From: Streptomyces griseocarneus
Lineage (GTDB): Bacteria > Actinomycetota > Actinomycetes > Streptomycetales > Streptomycetaceae
Length of the DNA stretch: 64,000 bases
Reading direction: 5' to 3'
Assembly (NCBI RefSeq): GCF_014655595.1
Contig: NZ_BNBL01000002.1
Location: 1-64,000 of the forward strand
Positions 34,195 through 42,417 of this stretch are shown here, piece after piece; within the stretch, counting starts at the first letter, position 1; every line of letters starts with the position of its first letter. Position numbers and translations under genes: made by a program. The notes under the pieces are model-generated. The model ran no database searches and had not been told where the DNA came from. It saw only the letters and a list, made by a program, of their open reading frames with translations.

Positions 34195-35481
34195 TCAGGC
34201 GCCGAAGAGCTTGTCCTGCTCCTCGCGGAGCGCGTCGATCAGCCGGCCCGGCGGCAGTGTCACGTCGTCGTAGGTGAGCACGGCGTCCCGGGCGACGTCG
34301 CGGCGGAGCACACAGCCCTCGGCGACCCCCATGGGGAGCAGGCGCTGCGCGCGGGTCGCCGCGTGGGTCTCGGCGACGCCGTAGGTGTCGTAGCCGCCGA
34401 GGCCGTCGAGCGTCGCACCGGCCCTCAGGTCCCGCTTGGCGGAGGCGACCACGTCCACCCTCGGCCCGGCGGGCGGCGCCAGGGCGGCGTCGGCGAAGTC
34501 CACCGCGCGGGCGACGGTGTTGGGCACCTCGAAGTGGCACAGGTGGTAGGGGGTGTAGAAGCTGTACAGCGGGCCCTTGCCGAGCTTGTACAGCTCGAGG
34601 TAGTGCCGCTGCCGGGGGTCGTCGTGGGTGCCCAGCACGTACACCCCGGGACCGGGCCGCGCGCCGACCACGTAGTCGACCACGCCGCCGAGCTCGCGCA
34701 GCTCGTCGATGTCGTAGAGCCCGGTCAACTCGTCGACGTGCCCGGTGTGGTCGCGCCCGTACATCCCGCGCCTGCCCACGGTGAAGCCGAAGGCGTTGGC
34801 GACGATCGCCTGCTCGAAGGAGACCTTCGTGCCGTCGGCGAAGCTGGTGACCATGTGCACGTTCTGGCCCCAGCGTTCGGCGAAGCCCCGCTGGGTGGCG
34901 GGCGTGCGGTACTCGTCCTGGAGGCCCTTGACGTTGCCCGCGACCAGGGGCGTCACCCCCAGGCCCCGTACGAAGCGCAGGAGGTTGGCCTGCACCGCGG
35001 GCTGGTCGCCGTCCGCGCCGGTGAGCACGACGCCGGCGGCGCGGGCCCGGTGGGCCAGCAAGGGGCCCACCGTGCCGTCCAGTTCGGCGTTCATCGTCAC
35101 CACGGGCAGGCCGCGCTCGATGGCGGCGACGGTGACGCGGGCGCCGAACTCCACCGCGCCGGTGACGTCGACCAGGCAGTCGATCCCCTCGGCGGCGAGC
35201 AGGGCGAACGCGTCCTCGGTCACCACCGGCCGGCCGGCGGCGACCGCCGACTCGATCTGCCCGGTCGTCTCGGCGCGCAGCGGCCGGACGCCCGCCTCGG
35301 TGTAGGCGCGTTCGGCGCCCTCCAGGTTCCGGTTGGCGATCGCGGCCAGTCGCATGCCGGGCACCGAGCCGACGATGTGGCGGGCCAGTCCGCGGCCCAT
35401 GAAGCCGGCGCCCACCATGGCGACCCGGATCGGCCGGTCCTGCTCCGCGCGCCGGCGCAGGGCGGTGTCGACGATGATCAT
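34195..35481 (-). CDS. strU: Oxidoreductase StrU
   Basis: 428 residues, matching the recalled StrU length. NAD(P)-binding VAMVGAGFMGRGLARHIVG; SAF/homoserine-dehydrogenase-like C-terminal half (GMYGRDHTGHVDEL, CVLRRDVARDAVLTYDDVTLPPG). A role in oxidising or reducing a CDP-sugar has been suggested. Start overlaps the strX stop (ATGA). Confidence 0.82.
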   Translation of the reverse strand: MIIVDTALRRRAEQDRPIRVAMVGAGFMGRGLARHIVGSVPGMRLAAIANRNLEGAERAYTEAGVRPLRAETTGQIESAVAAGRPVVTEDAFALLAAEGIDCLVDVTGAVEFGARVTVAAIERGLPVVTMNAELDGTVGPLLAHRARAAGVVLTGADGDQPAVQANLLRFVRGLGVTPLVAGNVKGLQDEYRTPATQRGFAERWGQNVHMVTSFADGTKVSFEQAIVANAFGFTVGRRGMYGRDHTGHVDELTGLYDIDELRELGGVVDYVVGARPGPGVYVLGTHDDPRQRHYLELYKLGKGPLYSFYTPYHLCHFEVPNTVARAVDFADAALAPPAGPRVDVVASAKRDLRAGATLDGLGGYDTYGVAETHAATRAQRLLPMGVAEGCVLRRDVARDAVLTYDDVTLPPGRLIDALREEQDKLFGA

Positions 35482-36026
35482 CGCGTGCCCACCGGGGCGG
35501 CGGCCAGCAGCGGCCAGCCGGCGTCCTTGGCCGTGACCACCTCCACCGGGACGGGCCACTCCACCCCGAGTGCCGGATCGTCCCAGCGCAGCCCGCGTTC
35601 GGCGCCCGGCGTATAGGCGGCGGAGACCTGGTACAGCGTCTCGGCCTCGTCGGTCAGCGTCAGATAGGCGTGCGCGAAGTTCCTGGGGACGTGCATGGCC
35701 AGCCGGTTCTCGGCGGTGAGGGCCGCGCCGAAGTGCTGCAGATACGTGGGGGAGTCCGGCCGCAGGTCGACGATGACGTCGTAGACGGCGCCCCGGATGC
35801 AGCGAATGGTCTTCGCCTCCGCGTTCGGTGCCAGTTGGTAATGGAATCCGCGCAGGGTTCCCCTGCGGTGGTTGAACGACACGTTGCACTGCTCGACCGC
35901 GGGCTCGAGCCCGGCCGCCTCGAATTCCTCGCGGCAGAACGAGCGGGCGAAGAATCCCCGGTCGTCCTCCAGCCGTTTCAGCTCGATCAGTGCGGCGCCT
36001 TCCAGCGGAGTTGCGTGCACCAGCAT
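35478..36026 (-). CDS. strX: dTDP-4-dehydrorhamnose 3,5-epimerase-like protein StrX
   Basis: 182 residues from ATG 36026 (GGGAGTC). Second RmlC-type cupin of the window: QCNVSFNHRRGTLRGFHYQ (catalytic His), VIVDLRPDSPTYL and VPRNFAHAYLTLTD. The strM copy serves dihydrostreptose, so StrX probably epimerises the CDP-sugar en route to L-glucosamine. First gene of strX-strU; a StrR box lies 80 bp upstream. Confidence 0.82.
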   Translation of the reverse strand: MLVHATPLEGAALIELKRLEDDRGFFARSFCREEFEAAGLEPAVEQCNVSFNHRRGTLRGFHYQLAPNAEAKTIRCIRGAVYDVIVDLRPDSPTYLQHFGAALTAENRLAMHVPRNFAHAYLTLTDEAETLYQVSAAYTPGAERGLRWDDPALGVEWPVPVEVVTAKDAGWPLLAAAPVGTR

Positions 36027-36104
36027 GGGCGACTCCCTGATTTGTATCGATTCGTCATGGAATTCCGAGACTATGGCCGCATCAGGATTCGGGGCAACGG
36101 CTGC

Positions 36105-36134
36105 GTTCCGACTGCTGACGGTACGCAGTCGAAC
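36105..36134. promoter_or_regulatory. StrR operator between strX and strV
   Basis: GTTCCGACTG, 11 nt, CAGTCGAAC: right half perfect, left half with one extra C. It ends 27 bp upstream of the strV -35 box, a class I activator position, and also faces strX. Confidence 0.82.
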
Positions 36135-36161
36135 GGCCGACGGGCTCTGGCGAGAAGTGAG

Positions 36162-36198
36162 TTGACGGTCCGTCCGCCGTGCTCGGTATCCTCGCGCA
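36162..36198 (+). promoter_or_regulatory. Leaderless strV promoter
   Basis: TTGACG (36162-36167), 19-nt spacer, TATCCT (36187-36192), 6 nt, ATG 36199. The over-long spacer and the StrR box just upstream suggest activator dependence. Confidence 0.7.
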
Positions 36199-38001
36199 AT
36201 GCGCCCGTTACCTGTCACGGATCCGGGAAAACCGGATATTCGGTCGGCCACGCGGTTTTTGCTGTGGCTCGCGGGCCGCATCGTCCGGCCACTGAGCGCC
36301 GCGGCGTTCTGCGGCCTTCTCTGGCTGGGCTCACAGGCGCTGATGCCGGTGGTCGTGCGCGAGGCCATCGACGACGGTCTCGTCCCCGGCGACATGCACG
36401 CGGTGCTCCTCTGGTCGGCCGTCCTGCTCGGGCTCGGCGTGGTGCAGGCGGTGTCCGGCACCGTCCGCAGGCGGCTCAACACGTACATCTCGCTGTCCGC
36501 CGGCTTCCGCACCGTCCAACTGGTCGTCGGACACGCCAACCGGCTCGGCTCGTCCCTGGAACGGCGCGTGGACGACGGCGAGCTGGTGAGCGTCGGCACC
36601 TCGGACATGGCCAGCATCGGCAACGCCTTCGACGTCGTCGGCCGGACCGTGGGAGCCGTGGTCTCCGTCATCCTGGTGGCGGTGGTGCTGCTCGAGCAGT
36701 CCGCCACGCTCGGCATGCTCCTGATCGTGGCGCTGCCCGCCATCATCCTCACCATGGGCTACACCCTGCGGCCGCTGCACCGCCGCCAGGAGGCCTACCG
36801 TGATCTCCAGGGCGAGCTGACCTCCCGGCTCACCGACGTGGTCGCCGGCCTGCGCGTGCTGCGCGGCGTCGGAGGGGAGACCTCCTTCGCCCGCTCCTAC
36901 CGCGAGCGCTCCCAGCGCGTGCGGGCCGCGGGTGAGCGCGTCGCCGGAGCCGAGGCCCTGATCAGGGGCGCGCAGGTGCTGCTGCCCGGACTGCTGGTCG
37001 GCGCGGTCACCTGGATCGGCGCGCGGGCCGCGCTCTCGGGCTCGGTGACCGCCGGCGAGCTGGTGGCCTTCTACGCCTACGCAGCCTTCCTCGTCGAGCC
37101 GCTGGGCATCTTCACCGAGACCGCCGACCGGTTCGCCCGCGCCCACGTCGCCGCACGGCGCGCCATCGCCGTCCTCGCCCTGCCCGCCCTGCCCGCCCTG
37201 CCCGCCGGGTCCGCCGGGTCCGCCGGGTCCGCCGGGTCCGCACAGGATACGGACACCCAGCCGGTACCTGCCGGAGCGCGGGAGCTGAGCGACGAACACT
37301 CCGGACTCACCGTCGCCCCCGGCGCGTTCCTCGTCGTGGTCGCGCCGCCCGCCGACGGGGTGCGCCTCGCCGACCGCCTCGGCGGCTACGCCGACGCGCC
37401 CGTCACCTACGGCGGACTGCCCCTGGCCGGGCTGCCGGCCGAGGAGGTCCGTCGCCGCATCCTGGTGGTGGACAACCGCTCCCGGCTCTTCCGCGGACCC
37501 CTGCGCTCCGCCCTCGACCCGCACGGAACCGCGGACGACACCGCGATCGCCGCGGCCCTGCGGGCGGCCGTCGCCGAGGACGTCGTCGAGGCACTGCCCG
37601 AAGGCCTGGACACCCACATCACCGCCGACGGGCGCCGCTTCTCCGGCGGCCAGCGCCAACGCCTCGTCCTGGCCAGGGCCCTGCTGGCCGACCCGGACGT
37701 CCTCGTCGTGGTCGACCCCACCTCGGCGGTGGACGCGCACACCGAGGACGCGATCGCGCGGCGCCTGCGCGCCGCGCGCGCCGGACGCACCACCGTGCTC
37801 ATCAGCTCCAGCCCATTGCTGCTCGACCGGGCCGACCAGGTCGCCTTCCTGCGCGACGGCCGCGTCGCGGCCACCGGCACCCACCGCGACCTGCTGGCCG
37901 CCGGCGCGGACTACCGCCTGGTCATCCAGCGCGAAACCGGCGAGGCCCCGGCCGGCAACGCCTCGTCCACCAGCCTCGCCTCCCGGGGGAGCACCGAATG
38001 A
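36199..38001 (+). CDS. strV: ABC exporter half-transporter StrV
   Basis: 600 residues. TM domain 1-320, NBD about 350-580. The NBD is asymmetric: Walker A is absent (VVVAPPADGVRLAD in its place), the signature FSGGQRQR is intact, and Walker B VLVVVDPTSAVD lacks the catalytic Glu. It pairs with StrW to export streptomycin phosphate. Codon 4 is TTA (36208), a bldA checkpoint. An inserted LPA/GSA repeat lengthens the TMD-NBD linker. Overlaps strW by ATGA. Confidence 0.87.
   Translation: MRPLPVTDPGKPDIRSATRFLLWLAGRIVRPLSAAAFCGLLWLGSQALMPVVVREAIDDGLVPGDMHAVLLWSAVLLGLGVVQAVSGTVRRRLNTYISLSAGFRTVQLVVGHANRLGSSLERRVDDGELVSVGTSDMASIGNAFDVVGRTVGAVVSVILVAVVLLEQSATLGMLLIVALPAIILTMGYTLRPLHRRQEAYRDLQGELTSRLTDVVAGLRVLRGVGGETSFARSYRERSQRVRAAGERVAGAEALIRGAQVLLPGLLVGAVTWIGARAALSGSVTAGELVAFYAYAAFLVEPLGIFTETADRFARAHVAARRAIAVLALPALPALPAGSAGSAGSAGSAQDTDTQPVPAGARELSDEHSGLTVAPGAFLVVVAPPADGVRLADRLGGYADAPVTYGGLPLAGLPAEEVRRRILVVDNRSRLFRGPLRSALDPHGTADDTAIAAALRAAVAEDVVEALPEGLDTHITADGRRFSGGQRQRLVLARALLADPDVLVVVDPTSAVDAHTEDAIARRLRAARAGRTTVLISSSPLLLDRADQVAFLRDGRVAATGTHRDLLAAGADYRLVIQRETGEAPAGNASSTSLASRGSTE
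37180..37242 (+). repeat. Two nonamer repeats in the StrV linker
   Basis: CTGCCCGCC x3 (LPA) followed by GGGTCCGC(C/A) x4 (GSA), in frame between the membrane and nucleotide-binding domains. Confidence 0.88.
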
Positions 38002-39737
38002 CCAGGGCCACCCTGCCCGTAGCCGACGCCGCCGAGGTCCGCGAGCACGGCCGCGCACTGGCCCGTCGCCACGCCGGCGACCTCGGCCGGCTGCTCCTGC
38101 TGCACGGACTGGCGGCGATCTGCGGCCTGCTCGGGCCATGGCTGATCGGCCGCCTCATCGACGAGGTCGCCCACGGCACCACCGCCGGCACGGTCAACGG
38201 GCTCGGCCTCGGCCTGCTGCTGTCACTGGTGTCGCAGTCGGCGCTCACCTACTGGGCGGTGCAGCGTTCCTGCCGGTTCGGGGAGAAGGTCACCGCCGAG
38301 GTCCGCGAGGACTTCGTCGACCGCGTCGTCGGCCTGCCGCTGTCCACCGTGGAGGACGCCGAGCCCGGCGACCTGATCACCCGGGCCTCGCGCGACACCG
38401 ACGCCCTGACCAACACCGTCCGCTACGCCGCGCCCGAGACGCTGATCGCGGTGATGACGTGCCTGTTCACCTTCGCCGCGCTCATGCTGACCGGCCCGCT
38501 CACCGCACTGCCCAGCCTGGTGGTCATCCCGCTGCTGTGGGCCGGCACCCGCTGGTACCTGCGCCGCTCCGGCGCGAGCTACCGGCGGCGCGCCGCCGGT
38601 TACGTGGCGCTGGGCGACACCCTCGCCGAGACGGTGCCGGGCGCCCGCACGGTCGAGGCGCTGCGCCTCGAGTCCTCGCGGCGCCGGGTGCTGGAGCGCG
38701 ACCTCGGCGAGGCCTACGAGGCCGAGCGGTACACCATGTGGCTGCGCAGCTCGTGGTACCTGCTGGTCGAGTTCAGCTACGTCGTCCCCGTGGTGGCGAC
38801 CCTGGCCGTCGGCGGGCTGCTGCACGCCCACGACCTGGCCACGCTGGGACAGGTCGTCGCGGCCACCCTCTACGTCCGGCAGCTGATCTTCCCGCTGGAC
38901 GACGTGCTGAGCTGGATGGACGAGCTCCAGATCGGCTTCGCCTCGCTGGCCCGGGTCCTGGGCGTCAGCAAGCTGCCCGCCGACCGGCAGCCCACCGGCG
39001 CCCGGCCGAACGGCCAGGAGCTCGCCGCCCGCGAGGTCACCTACTCCTACCTGCCCGGGCGCGACATCCTGCACGGCGTCGACCTGGAGCTCGCCCCGGG
39101 CGAGCGGCTGGCCGTCGTGGGCCCGTCCGGCTCCGGGAAGTCCACGCTCGGCAAGCTGCTCGCCGGCATCTACGCGCCGGGCTCCGGCACGGTCGAACTC
39201 GGCGGCGTGCGACTGGTCGACCTGGGCACCGAGGAGCTGCGGAGCCGCATCGCGCTGGTCACCCAGGAACACCACATCTTCCGGGGCACCCTGCGGGAGA
39301 ACGTCACCCTCGCCAGACCCGCCGCCGAGGACCGGGTCCGGCACGCGCTGACCGTCGTCGGAGCGGCCGACTGGGCGACGGCGCTGCCGGACGGGCTGGA
39401 CACCGTCGTCGGCTCCGCCGGGCACCCGCTCACCGCCGCACAGGCCCAACAGGTCGCCCTGGCCCGGCTGGTGATGGCCGACCCGCACACCGTGGTGCTC
39501 GACGAGGCGACCGCCCTGCTGGACCCGGCGACCGCCCGGCACACCGAACGCGCGCTGGCCGCGGTGCTCAGCGACCGCACCGTCATCGCCATCGCGCACC
39601 GCCTGCACACCGCGCGGGACGCCGACCGCATCGCGGTGGTCGAGAACGGCCGCGTCAGCGAACTCGGCAGCCACCACGAGCTGCTGGCCGCGAACGGCGC
39701 CTACGCCGCGTTGTGGCGCGCCTGGCACGGCGACTGA
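37998..39737 (+). CDS. strW: ABC exporter half-transporter StrW
   Basis: 579 residues with TM domain plus NBD. Walker A VGPSGSGKST and Walker B VVLDEATALLD are canonical, but the signature is LTAAQAQQ instead of LSGGQ. With StrV this yields one complete ATP site (StrW Walker A/B plus StrV FSGGQ) and one dead site, the typical arrangement of heterodimeric type IV exporters. Predicted to export the phosphorylated antibiotic, which StrK then activates. Confidence 0.88.
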   Translation: MTRATLPVADAAEVREHGRALARRHAGDLGRLLLLHGLAAICGLLGPWLIGRLIDEVAHGTTAGTVNGLGLGLLLSLVSQSALTYWAVQRSCRFGEKVTAEVREDFVDRVVGLPLSTVEDAEPGDLITRASRDTDALTNTVRYAAPETLIAVMTCLFTFAALMLTGPLTALPSLVVIPLLWAGTRWYLRRSGASYRRRAAGYVALGDTLAETVPGARTVEALRLESSRRRVLERDLGEAYEAERYTMWLRSSWYLLVEFSYVVPVVATLAVGGLLHAHDLATLGQVVAATLYVRQLIFPLDDVLSWMDELQIGFASLARVLGVSKLPADRQPTGARPNGQELAAREVTYSYLPGRDILHGVDLELAPGERLAVVGPSGSGKSTLGKLLAGIYAPGSGTVELGGVRLVDLGTEELRSRIALVTQEHHIFRGTLRENVTLARPAAEDRVRHALTVVGAADWATALPDGLDTVVGSAGHPLTAAQAQQVALARLVMADPHTVVLDEATALLDPATARHTERALAAVLSDRTVIAIAHRLHTARDADRIAVVENGRVSELGSHHELLAANGAYAALWRAWHGD

Positions 39738-39790
39738 ACGCATTGCGGATCTGACTGCCGGTCTGATCGCCGAACTGGTTGCGGCACTTA

Positions 39791-39826
39791 TTGCAGACAA
39801 AGACGTTCCGGTCCTAGCCTGGCGAT
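39791..39826 (+). promoter_or_regulatory. Leaderless stsG promoter
   Basis: TTGCAG (39791-39796), 18-nt spacer, TAGCCT (39815-39820), 6 nt, ATG 39827; no ribosome site. The -10 hexamer is identical to the strH and strN boxes. Confidence 0.68.
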
Positions 39827-40588
39827 ATGAATTCCAGGCAACCGCATGTGGATTGGGACAGTCTTTTCGGGGACGACTACGATTACTTCGACCTTCCGGA
39901 CCTCACTCCCGAACTGAGTGCCAAGGAAGCGTCGAGCATGATCGAACTCGGCGGATTCGATCGTGGAATGACCCTCCTCGACGCGCCCTGCGGGCACGGC
40001 CGGCACGCCAACGTGCTGGCCTCCCAGGGCTATTCCGTGGTCGGCGTCGACCGGGACGAACGCTTTCTGGCCATGGCGGCCGACGAGGCAAAACGTATGG
40101 GCGTACAGGTCGACTACCGCCACGTCGACCTGAGGGAGATGTCCTTCGACGCCGAATTCGACGCGGCCGTCTCCTGGTACAGTTCCTTCGGCTATTTCGA
40201 CGACGAGACCGACCGGGACATTCTGCGCCGCTATCGTCGCGCGCTCCGCCCGGGCGGCCGTTTCCTGCTCGACATGCATTCCCCGTACCGGCACATTCCC
40301 AGCGTCCTGGCCAACCACGACATGCACGTCGACGTGCTGCGCCGCGGCGAGGACATGGCCATCGACATCCAGGAGCTGGACGCGGAGGCCGGCCGCTACT
40401 ACGCGGAGAAGATCACCATACGGAACGGCACGGTGGAACGGGCCCGGTACAGCGTCCGCATGTTCACCGCGCCGGAGATCCTGGAATGGTTCCGCACCGC
40501 CGGATTCTCCGAGGCGCGCGTCATGAACGAGCACGGCGGCACGTTCACCGTCAGCAGCCGCCGCCTGGTCGTGCTCGGCATCGCCTGA
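39827..40588 (+). CDS. stsG: SAM-dependent methyltransferase StsG
   Basis: 253 residues. Class I methyltransferase: LLDAPCGHGRHANVLA (SAM loop), VVGVDRDERFL, VSWYSSFGYFDDETD. StsG is the assigned N-methyltransferase of the N-methyl-L-glucosamine branch. It is followed by the putative oxygenase and a kinase in one direction. Confidence 0.82.
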   Translation: MNSRQPHVDWDSLFGDDYDYFDLPDLTPELSAKEASSMIELGGFDRGMTLLDAPCGHGRHANVLASQGYSVVGVDRDERFLAMAADEAKRMGVQVDYRHVDLREMSFDAEFDAAVSWYSSFGYFDDETDRDILRRYRRALRPGGRFLLDMHSPYRHIPSVLANHDMHVDVLRRGEDMAIDIQELDAEAGRYYAEKITIRNGTVERARYSVRMFTAPEILEWFRTAGFSEARVMNEHGGTFTVSSRRLVVLGIA

Positions 40589-40648
40589 AGCCGGCCTTCC
40601 GCCGCCCACCGCCCCCGTCCGTCCGTATCACTGTGAAGGAGGAGCCCC

Positions 40649-41332
40649 GTGGCCGCCGACTCCGCCCGGCTCGTGGCATCGACCGACCGGCACCGCATCG
40701 CGGAAGCCGACGTCGAAGGCCTGCGGGCGCACTACGCCGCTCACCGGTGCGCACAGATCCCGCGGATCGCCGACGTCGGCGCACTGCGCACGGCAGCGCG
40801 CTCGGCCTACGAGCAGCTGCACGACGAGCCCGTGCTGGACGCACAGGAGCACACGGCCGACAACGACACGCTCGGCTACGGCTTCCGGCTGCTGCGCATC
40901 GACGCCAAGTCCGACTCCCCGGCGCACGCCGAACGGGTCACCGCCGTCTTCCGCGAACACGGGCTGCTCGACTGGGCGGAACACGCGGCCACCGATCTGA
41001 TCCCGCTGGTGAACGAGATCACCGGCCGCGAACTGCGGTACGAGCGGGTGTTCCTGCTGGCCTACCGCGAGGGCGACTACATCGGCCCCCACGGCGCCGA
41101 GCACGACACCGACCTCGACAGGTTCAACCTCCAGTTCCCGCTCTGCTACGACACGGTCGGTGCGATGCGCATCCTGCGCCGGGGCTACCTGGAGCCGATG
41201 TACGACCGCGACGGTGACGCCCGGCTGCTCGGCCCGCGCATGTGGCACGAGGTGCCGCCGCTGCTCCGGCTGCCCGGCGGCCCCGACCCCCTGCGCCTGG
41301 TCGTCTCGCTGCGGCTGATGGCCAAGCCGTGA
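40649..41332 (+). CDS. Putative Fe(II)/2-oxoglutarate oxygenase-like protein
   Basis: 227 residues from GTG 40649 (AAGGAGGAGC). I do not recognise a named family member. Possible dioxygenase ligands: H-x-D in GPHGAEHDTD, a distal His in RMWHEVPPLLR, Arg in LRLVVSLRL. It lies inside the sts unit (after stsG, overlapping the kinase by GTGA), so it probably tailors a sugar or cyclitol. One possibility is hydroxylation, as in 5'-hydroxystreptomycin, but nothing in the sequence proves this. Confidence 0.5.
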   Translation: MAADSARLVASTDRHRIAEADVEGLRAHYAAHRCAQIPRIADVGALRTAARSAYEQLHDEPVLDAQEHTADNDTLGYGFRLLRIDAKSDSPAHAERVTAVFREHGLLDWAEHAATDLIPLVNEITGRELRYERVFLLAYREGDYIGPHGAEHDTDLDRFNLQFPLCYDTVGAMRILRRGYLEPMYDRDGDARLLGPRMWHEVPPLLRLPGGPDPLRLVVSLRLMAKP

Positions 41333-42327
41333 CTGCACAGGACGCACAGGACACGCAGGACGCACAGGACAACGCCTCGGTGGCAGCCGAGGTCTTCCAC
41401 CGGTACGGGGTGGACTTCGCGGACGCCCGCCGCGCGAGCGGCTGGACGAACGCCACCTGGCTGGGCGGCGGAATCGCGGTGCGCGTCGCCGGCGCATCGG
41501 GCTCCGAGGACCTGCGCCGCGAAGCCCGCCTGGCGGCGGTGCTCCCCCCGGAGACCGGCTACCCCCGGGTGCTGGACACCGGAACGACCCGCGGATTCCA
41601 GTGGATGGCGACGGCCGAGATCGCCGCGGCGAGCCTCGACGACGCCTGGCCGGACCTGACCTGGGACCAGCGCATCGAGGCCACCCGCCGGCTCTGGGCC
41701 AGGGCCCGGGCGGTGCACCGGGTCGACCCGGCCGTCGCCGCGCCCTTGGCCCGCCCCCGCAACCCCTTCTACGCGCAGACCCCCCGGGAGGCCGAGGCCG
41801 GTCTGCTGCGCCTGCACGCGGCGGGAGTGCTCACCGACGCCGAGCTGAACCGCCTGCTCCCGGCGCTCGACCGGCACTGGGCCGCGCTGCCGCACGCCGC
41901 GCCCGTCCTCAACCACGGTGACTTCTCCCCGGTCAACGCGCTGTGGGACGGAAAGGACGTCGTGTCGCTGCTGGACTTCGAGTTCGCCGTCGTGGCCCCC
42001 GTGCAGCTGGACCTCAACGAGCTGGTCAAGCTCGCCTACGCGCCACCGGCGCCCGGCGCGTCACCCACCGGGGCGGACGCGGCGGGCCGCCGCCGGCTGC
42101 AGGAGGCGGTGACCGCCCTCGCCCGGCCCCTGCTGCGCACGGCGGCCGAGGTGGACCTCCTGCTGGGCCATGCGATCCAGTTGGAGACCTGGGGCCTGGA
42201 GAGGGAGCTGGCCAAGCCCGGCCGGGAGGCGTTCCGGGAATGGGAGCCGTACCGGATGCTCGCGGAATGGGCCCGCACCGACGGCGGCCACTACGCGCCA
42301 CTGCTGAACGCCCTGGGCCACCTCTGA
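41329..42327 (+). CDS. stsE: Aminoglycoside/choline-kinase-type phosphotransferase, StsE-like
   Basis: 332 residues from GTG 41329, overlapping the previous stop. APH fold: catalytic NHGDFSPVNALWDG, metal Asp in VSLLDFEFAVVAP. A second cyclitol kinase is needed in streptidine synthesis after the second transamination, and this gene is the best candidate; stsE versus stsD naming is uncertain. N-terminal residues 2-15 are a QDAQDTQDAQD repeat. Last gene of the cluster. Confidence 0.65.
   Translation: MTAQDAQDTQDAQDNASVAAEVFHRYGVDFADARRASGWTNATWLGGGIAVRVAGASGSEDLRREARLAAVLPPETGYPRVLDTGTTRGFQWMATAEIAAASLDDAWPDLTWDQRIEATRRLWARARAVHRVDPAVAAPLARPRNPFYAQTPREAEAGLLRLHAAGVLTDAELNRLLPALDRHWAALPHAAPVLNHGDFSPVNALWDGKDVVSLLDFEFAVVAPVQLDLNELVKLAYAPPAPGASPTGADAAGRRRLQEAVTALARPLLRTAAEVDLLLGHAIQLETWGLERELAKPGREAFREWEPYRMLAEWARTDGGHYAPLLNALGHL
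41335..41370 (+). repeat. Nonamer repeat at the kinase start
   Basis: GCACAGGAC x4 (third unit ACGCAGGAC) directly after the GTG start, coding a Gln-Asp-rich tail. Confidence 0.85.
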
Positions 42328-42417
42328 GGCGCCCGGCCGTTGGTGGGGCTGGCCCCATCGAGGCTGGGGGGACAGCCGCAGTGAATGGGGCAGCTGGTCA
42401 GCCTAATGTCTGACGGT

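Noticed and set aside
10824..42327. Bluensomycin-type product
   Set aside because: No carbamoyltransferase gene is visible, so the window alone does not support a carbamoylated streptidine; left undecided between streptomycin variants.
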